Source: Pseudomonas sp. Irchel s3f7 | GTDB lineage: Bacteria > Pseudomonadota > Gammaproteobacteria > Pseudomonadales > Pseudomonadaceae | DNA length: 64,000 nucleotides | Reading direction: 5' to 3' | Assembly (NCBI RefSeq): GCF_900187615.1 | Contig: NZ_FYDO01000015.1 | Coordinates: forward strand, 62,001-126,000 | Shown: piece by piece, positions 63,516-64,000 of the stretch | Position numbering within the stretch: position 1 is the first letter of the stretch | Layout of the letters: each line of letters begins with the position of its first letter | Program-made: the position numbers and the translations under genes | Notes under the pieces: generated by a model | What the model was told of the DNA's origin: nothing | The model's input: the letters and a program-made list of their open reading frames with translations, nothing else | The model's database searches: none

Positions 63516-64000
63516 CTATTTGCTGGGGTGCGCAGCCTGGAGCTTCTTGGCCATCCCCAGATGTTTTTCCAGCGATGGCAGCATTTTCTGTGCAAAACCC
63601 TTGAGCTCGGTGGCGCCTTTGGTCTTGTCATCCGTCACGGTATTGGCTTCTTTCTTGAACAGTTCGATGGTGTCTTCGTGGGCTTTGACCTGGTTGTTGG
63701 CGTAGGCCTCATCGAAGGATTCATCGCGCATATCGAGAATTTTTTCCTTGGCCTGTTTCACCAGCGTGGTGGTGTCCGGCACCTCGATATCATTCTTTTT
63801 CGCGATGGCTGCGAGCTCATCGTTGGCCTTGGAATGATCGGTGATCATCATGTTAGCAAATGTTTTCACGTCGGCAGAGGCGCTTTTTTCCAGCGCCAGG
63901 CGGCTGGTTTCGATTTCCGCGATGCTGCCGGCAGCCGCTTTGTCGACAAAATCATTGGAAGTGCCAGCGTAAGCGGTGCCCATGCTGATGCTCAGGGCTA
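63516..64000 (-). CDS. DUF4142-family periplasmic protein (5' end beyond window)
   Basis: The frame remains open to the right edge, so the gene start and most of the signal peptide lie outside. The visible end of the signal is ALSISMGTAYA-GTS. The mature part is a ferritin-like helical DUF4142 domain: FVDKAAAGSIAEIETSRLALEKSASADVKTFANMMITDHSKANDELAAIAKK, KAHEDTIELFKKEANTVTDD and MLPSLEKHLGMAKKLQA. The family's role is unclear, possibly stress-related; DUF4142 proteins are small and secreted. An apparent start at 63983 is an internal methionine. Confidence 0.85.
   Translation of the reverse strand, partial: ALSISMGTAYAGTSNDFVDKAAAGSIAEIETSRLALEKSASADVKTFANMMITDHSKANDELAAIAKKNDIEVPDTTTLVKQAKEKILDMRDESFDEAYANNQVKAHEDTIELFKKEANTVTDDKTKGATELKGFAQKMLPSLEKHLGMAKKLQAAHPSK

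Overview
The window is a chromosomal segment of a fluorescent pseudomonad, most likely from the Pseudomonas fluorescens group. This rests on GC-rich coding, Pseudomonas-type REP palindromes (TAGGAGCGGGCTTGCCCGCG and variants), the lexA2-imuA-imuB-dnaE2 mutagenesis operon, a Pseudomonas-type hydroxyproline cluster, and many regulator/transporter pairs typical of these soil bacteria. No phage, insertion sequence, CRISPR array or rRNA operon is visible. One tRNA (Gln, anticodon TTG) is present.

Layout. 1-2005: the tail of a SulP anion transporter and a PPK2 polyphosphate kinase. 2057-16363: mostly minus-strand polyamine and nitrogen genes, namely an enterobacterial-type ornithine decarboxylase, a PuuB-like FAD oxidoreductase, a PuuA-like ligase, then an aldehyde dehydrogenase with a complete PotABCD-type ABC importer; a chromate transporter, a CAP protein and a decayed SleB hydrolase gene lie between them. 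16466-17292: a RES/Xre toxin-antitoxin pair. 17293-21359: a DUF6124 gene with a possible leader peptide, a LuxR regulator, and an Fsr-type efflux pump with a divergent AraC regulator. 21402-25758: a phosphonate module (PhnX, LysR, OPA-type MFS permease, iron alcohol dehydrogenase) without PhnW. 26029-35213: NIPSNAP and thioesterase genes, then a full trans-4-hydroxy-L-proline catabolic cluster with permease, AraC regulator and RidA protein. 35239-35877: a five-unit REP array. 35988-40871: RlhA, tRNA-Gln, a GlxA-type regulator and a GST.

The most interesting region is 40936-44294. An NtrC-like site, a near-consensus sigma-54 promoter and two ACGA-loop hairpins matching a guanidine-II (mini-ykkC) riboswitch precede an operon of a 2-oxoglutarate/Fe(II) oxygenase, a protein I do not recognise, and a periplasmic binding protein of the urea/guanidine-carboxylase-associated type. 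The operon ends at a truncated DoxX gene, and no permease or ATPase follows. It reads as a nitrogen-controlled, guanidine-sensing system.

44869-53062 holds a ProA-like dehydrogenase, a carbonic anhydrase remnant next to a second five-unit REP array, small genes, and a type I secretion system with no visible substrate. 53378-61203 carries topB divergent from lexA2-imuA-imuB-dnaE2, with boxes for both LexA types between them. The window closes with a hybrid histidine kinase and a DUF4142 protein cut by the right edge.
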